Assembly (NCBI GenBank): GCA_002480525.1
Contig: DLCH01000058.1
Location: forward strand, 1-64,000
Direction: 5' to 3'
From: Gammaproteobacteria bacterium UBA7803
Lineage (GTDB): Bacteria > Pseudomonadota > Gammaproteobacteria > Pseudomonadales > Azotimanducaceae
Length of the DNA stretch: 64,000 nucleotides
Positions 61,685 through 64,000 of the stretch are shown in pieces. The notes beneath the pieces were generated by a model, which ran no database searches, was not told the origin of the DNA, and saw only the letters and a list, made by a program, of their open reading frames with translations. A program made the position numbers and the translations under genes. How positions within the stretch are numbered: the stretch's first letter is position 1; each line of letters opens with the position of its first letter.

Positions 61685-62557
61685 TCACGGCGGGGCCGGG
61701 GCGTAGCGCGTCAGCGTCGCCGCCCGACCGTCGGCTTCGTCGGCGATGACGATGGCGCCGTCGGCGAGCACGGCGATCCCCTCTGCCTGGCGGTGCCGGG
61801 CCCGGAGCAGCCGCCGCCAGGCCAGCAGCCGGCCCGCCTCCGCATCGACCTCCAGCAGCACCCGCTCCTTGCCGGCGAGCACCAGCAGTCGCGCCGGCGC
61901 CCCGCCGGCACGGCCTGCCCGGGCGGGCAGCCAGGCGAGCCCCGACGGGCGCAGCCGGCGCAGGCCGGTGGCGTTCAGCACCGGGGCGACGTCGATGGCC
62001 AGCACCTCCGACTGGGCGGCATCCGCCGCCACGCGAACGAGCAGGACGTGGCCGGTGCGGGGCGCCCGGGGATACTTGCAGGCCAGCAGCAGCCCGCCGT
62101 CGGGCGCCGTCTCGATGCCCTCGAAACCACAGACTCCGCGCAGCACCGTGGCCTGCCGCCAGGCCGTGGTGCCTCCGGGCGAGAGGGTGGCCCGGTACAC
62201 CAGGCCCGGACTCCCCAGCAGCCACAGCGCGTCGCCGCGGCGGGCGAGGCCCTCGAAATCCCCCGGCGGACCCGGGGCGCCGGGCACGGCAACGATCTCC
62301 AGCGTCGCGCCGGGCGCCAGCCGCCACAGCGCCGCGCCGTTGTCGTGGTGCGCCAGCAGCCCACCTTCGCCGTCGTCGACCAGGCCGGAGACTTCCGCAA
62401 GCTCGTCGGGCAGGGTCCACCGGCCCGAGGGCGCGTCGAAACGATAGTGGGACAGCCCGGTCGCCGGCACGAGGTCGGCGCCCCGGCCGGCATCGGTGGC
62501 GCAGCCCGGGCCACCCGTCAGCGCGGCGGCCAGCAGGGCCACGGGGGCCAGGCGCAC
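61685..62557 (-). CDS. Exported beta-propeller protein (SdiA-regulated/phytase-like)
   Basis: A 290-residue exported protein with repeating blade segments of the W/L-x-G-D-G pattern (PDELAEVSGLVDDGEGGLL, DFEGLARRGDALWLLGS, GFEGIETAPDGGLLLA, QAEGIAVLADGAIVIADEADG), typical of SdiA-regulated/YjiK or phytase-like esterase propellers. The N-terminal segment (VALLAAALTGGPGC) is a signal peptide and possibly a lipobox, although Gly-Pro-Gly before Cys is atypical. GTG 62557 lies just after the stop of the upstream hydroxylase gene, so it is probably coupled. No molecular activity is known for this group. Confidence 0.68.
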   Translation of the reverse strand: MRLAPVALLAAALTGGPGCATDAGRGADLVPATGLSHYRFDAPSGRWTLPDELAEVSGLVDDGEGGLLAHHDNGAALWRLAPGATLEIVAVPGAPGPPGDFEGLARRGDALWLLGSPGLVYRATLSPGGTTAWRQATVLRGVCGFEGIETAPDGGLLLACKYPRAPRTGHVLLVRVAADAAQSEVLAIDVAPVLNATGLRRLRPSGLAWLPARAGRAGGAPARLLVLAGKERVLLEVDAEAGRLLAWRRLLRARHRQAEGIAVLADGAIVIADEADGRAATLTRYAPAPP

Positions 62558-62562
62558 GCCGC

Positions 62563-64000
62563 TCAGCCGCCGGCCGCGAGGCAGCGCCAGACTTTCTCGG
62601 CGGTGAGCGGCATCTGCAGCCGCTCGCGGCGGACGCGGTCGATGCCGCCGCGCCGCAGCGCATCGCACACGGCGTTGAAGACCACGTGGGGCGCGGCGCA
62701 GGCACCGCCCTCGCCGATGCCCTTGACGCCGAGCTCGTTGGTAGGCTCCAGGACCTCGTGGAACCCCACGTCGATGTCCGGCATGTCCGCGGCGTGGGGC
62801 ATGGCGTAGTCCATGAACGAGCCGGTCACGAGCTGCCCGTAGGCGTCGTACACGGCGTGCTCCAGCAGCGCCTGGCCGAGCCCCTGGACGACGCCGCCGT
62901 GGACCTGGCCGGTGGCCAGCAGCGGGTTGATCACCCGGCCGCAGTCGTCGACCGCGGTGTACCGCAGCACCTCGATCTCACCGGTGTCCGGATCCACCGC
63001 CACCTCGGCCACGTGGCAGCCATTGGGAAACGTGTAACCGCCGCCCCGGTCGTAGCGGAAGGTCTCCGCCAGCGGCGCGCCGCCGAAGGTGGCGTCCAGA
63101 GCGGCGCGCGCCACCTCCTCGAGGGTCACCTCGCCGGGACCGTCGTCGAGCCGGTACACGCCACCCTGGTAGCAAACCCGCTCCGGCGCAGCCTGCAGCA
63201 GCGCCGCCGCCGTGTCCCGGCCGCGCCGCACCACCGCCTGGCCGGCCTGCCGGACCGCGATGCCGCCCATCTGGGAGGACCGGGAACCGCCGGTGCCGCC
63301 GCCGAACTTCACCACCGCGGTGTCGCCCTGAACGATGCGGATCCGGTGGAAGTCCACCTCCAGCGCCTCGGCGAGGATCTGGGCGTAGGCGGTCTCGTGG
63401 CCCTGGCCGTGGGAGTAGGTGCCGACCACCGCCTCGACGGTGCCGTCGGCGGCCACGGACACCCGGGCTTCCTCCTCGGGGCCGCCGCCGGAAGATTCCA
63501 CGTAGTAGCCGAGGCCGATGCCCCGCCAGCGTCCGTCCGCGCCTTCTGCGCGGCCGCCGAAGCCGGCCCAGTCCGCGCGTTCCAGGGCCCGGGCCAGGGT
63601 GCCGGCGAAGTTGCCGCTGTGCATGGTCACGCCGGCATGATTGGTGAACGGCAGGTCCTCGGGACGGACGAAGTTGCGCCGGCGGATCTCGTCGGGGGCC
63701 AGCCCGAGCTGTTCCGCGGCGGCGTCCATCAACCGCTCCATGACGTAGCACGCTTCGGGGCGGCCGGCGCCCCGGTAGGCGGACACCGGCATCACGTTGG
63801 TGAACAGGCAGCGCACCCGGTGATGCAGCGTCGGAATCCGGTAGACGGTGCCGACCACCCGGCCGCCGGCGACGGTGGGCACCAGCGGTCCCACCGCCGA
63901 GCAGTAGGCGCCGAGGTTGGCCAGCGTGTCGACCGCCAGCGCCACCACCCGGCCGTCCTCGTCCAGGCCCAGCTCGCAGCGGGTCCGGTTGTCGCGGCCG
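62563..64000 (-). CDS. Molybdopterin-binding subunit, xanthine dehydrogenase/CoxL family (partial)
   Basis: C-terminal part (about 478 residues) of a large molybdenum hydroxylase subunit; the 5' end lies beyond position 64000. SAYRGAGRPEA is the AYRGAGR active-site loop of form II, different from the AYRCSFR loop of true CO dehydrogenases. YGQGHETAYAQILAE-like GQGHET, GDTAVVKFGGGTGGSRSSQMGG and the final GVKGIGEGGACAAPHVV (catalytic Glu) are in order. The enzyme would hydroxylate an aldehyde or N-heterocycle rather than CO. The FAD and iron-sulfur subunits must lie outside the window or be absent. The propeller gene follows six bases after its stop. Confidence 0.88.
   Translation of the reverse strand, partial: GRDNRTRCELGLDEDGRVVALAVDTLANLGAYCSAVGPLVPTVAGGRVVGTVYRIPTLHHRVRCLFTNVMPVSAYRGAGRPEACYVMERLMDAAAEQLGLAPDEIRRRNFVRPEDLPFTNHAGVTMHSGNFAGTLARALERADWAGFGGRAEGADGRWRGIGLGYYVESSGGGPEEEARVSVAADGTVEAVVGTYSHGQGHETAYAQILAEALEVDFHRIRIVQGDTAVVKFGGGTGGSRSSQMGGIAVRQAGQAVVRRGRDTAAALLQAAPERVCYQGGVYRLDDGPGEVTLEEVARAALDATFGGAPLAETFRYDRGGGYTFPNGCHVAEVAVDPDTGEIEVLRYTAVDDCGRVINPLLATGQVHGGVVQGLGQALLEHAVYDAYGQLVTGSFMDYAMPHAADMPDIDVGFHEVLEPTNELGVKGIGEGGACAAPHVVFNAVCDALRRGGIDRVRRERLQMPLTAEKVWRCLAAGG

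Overview
The window is GC-rich, densely coded chromosomal DNA of a gammaproteobacterium-like organism. The grounds are the REP/REPIN repeats of the Pseudomonas/Xanthomonas type, the lipA, hisI, cysS, tesB and fumC protein types, lipoproteins with classical lipoboxes, an RpoH-type heat-shock promoter and MdlAB/MacAB-like transporters. Several acyl-CoA dehydrogenases and ThDP enzymes suggest a metabolically versatile aerobe living on fatty acids or other organic acids. I cannot place it to genus. I see no phage, plasmid, CRISPR array, rRNA, tRNA or transposase gene; the only mobile-type DNA is the REP family. No gap between genes exceeds about 300 bases.

Layout. 1-158 holds three same-orientation REP units. 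159-9275 holds a heterodimeric ABC exporter, GAPDH, PEP synthase, a flavodoxin-fold oxidoreductase and lipoyl synthase. 9433-17381 holds a gamma-glutamyltransferase-like protein, leucyl aminopeptidase, HisI, CysS (with a possible Cys-codon leader), a flavin monooxygenase and an M20 peptidase. 17402-26482 holds an HNH nuclease, a SPOR lipoprotein, a cupin-RarD-GST operon, TesB, a peroxiredoxin, a lipid-anchored deacylase-like protein, a Nudix hydrolase, an EamA transporter and a cytochrome c lipoprotein. 26509-33975 holds a TetR regulator divergent from an acyl-CoA dehydrogenase pair, then a parvulin, HupE, a beta-helix lipoprotein and a diheme cytochrome. 33994-42635 holds GtrA, a ThDP enzyme, a thioesterase, fumarase, a phosphoesterase and another acyl-CoA dehydrogenase. 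42680-50468 holds a methyltransferase, a crotonase/hydrolase/DUF169 operon, two small heat-shock proteins, an amidohydrolase and a fourth acyl-CoA dehydrogenase. 50472-64000 holds a GIY-YIG-like protein, a second ThDP enzyme, Bcp, an M28 peptidase, a luciferase-like/amidohydrolase pair, two paralogous secreted proteins of unknown family, a MacAB-like efflux system, a beta-propeller protein and a partial molybdenum hydroxylase.

How it fits together. GAPDH and PEP synthase serve gluconeogenesis. The acyl-CoA dehydrogenases, crotonase, thioesterases and fumarase serve beta-oxidation and the TCA cycle. Two peroxiredoxins and a GST cover redox stress.

The most distinctive signals are non-coding: (1) an RpoH promoter followed by a wobble-rich helix that sequesters a perfect Shine-Dalgarno in front of an hsp20 gene, a strong RNA-thermometer candidate; (2) a REPIN family whose hairpin stems covary in three variants, one copy lying in frame inside the hupE signal-peptide region; (3) a 20-codon possibly leaderless ORF ending Arg-Cys-Cys-Arg in front of cysS; (4) an orphan rho-independent terminator between divergent genes; (5) a 14-bp tandem duplication that duplicated a start region and created a mini-cistron.
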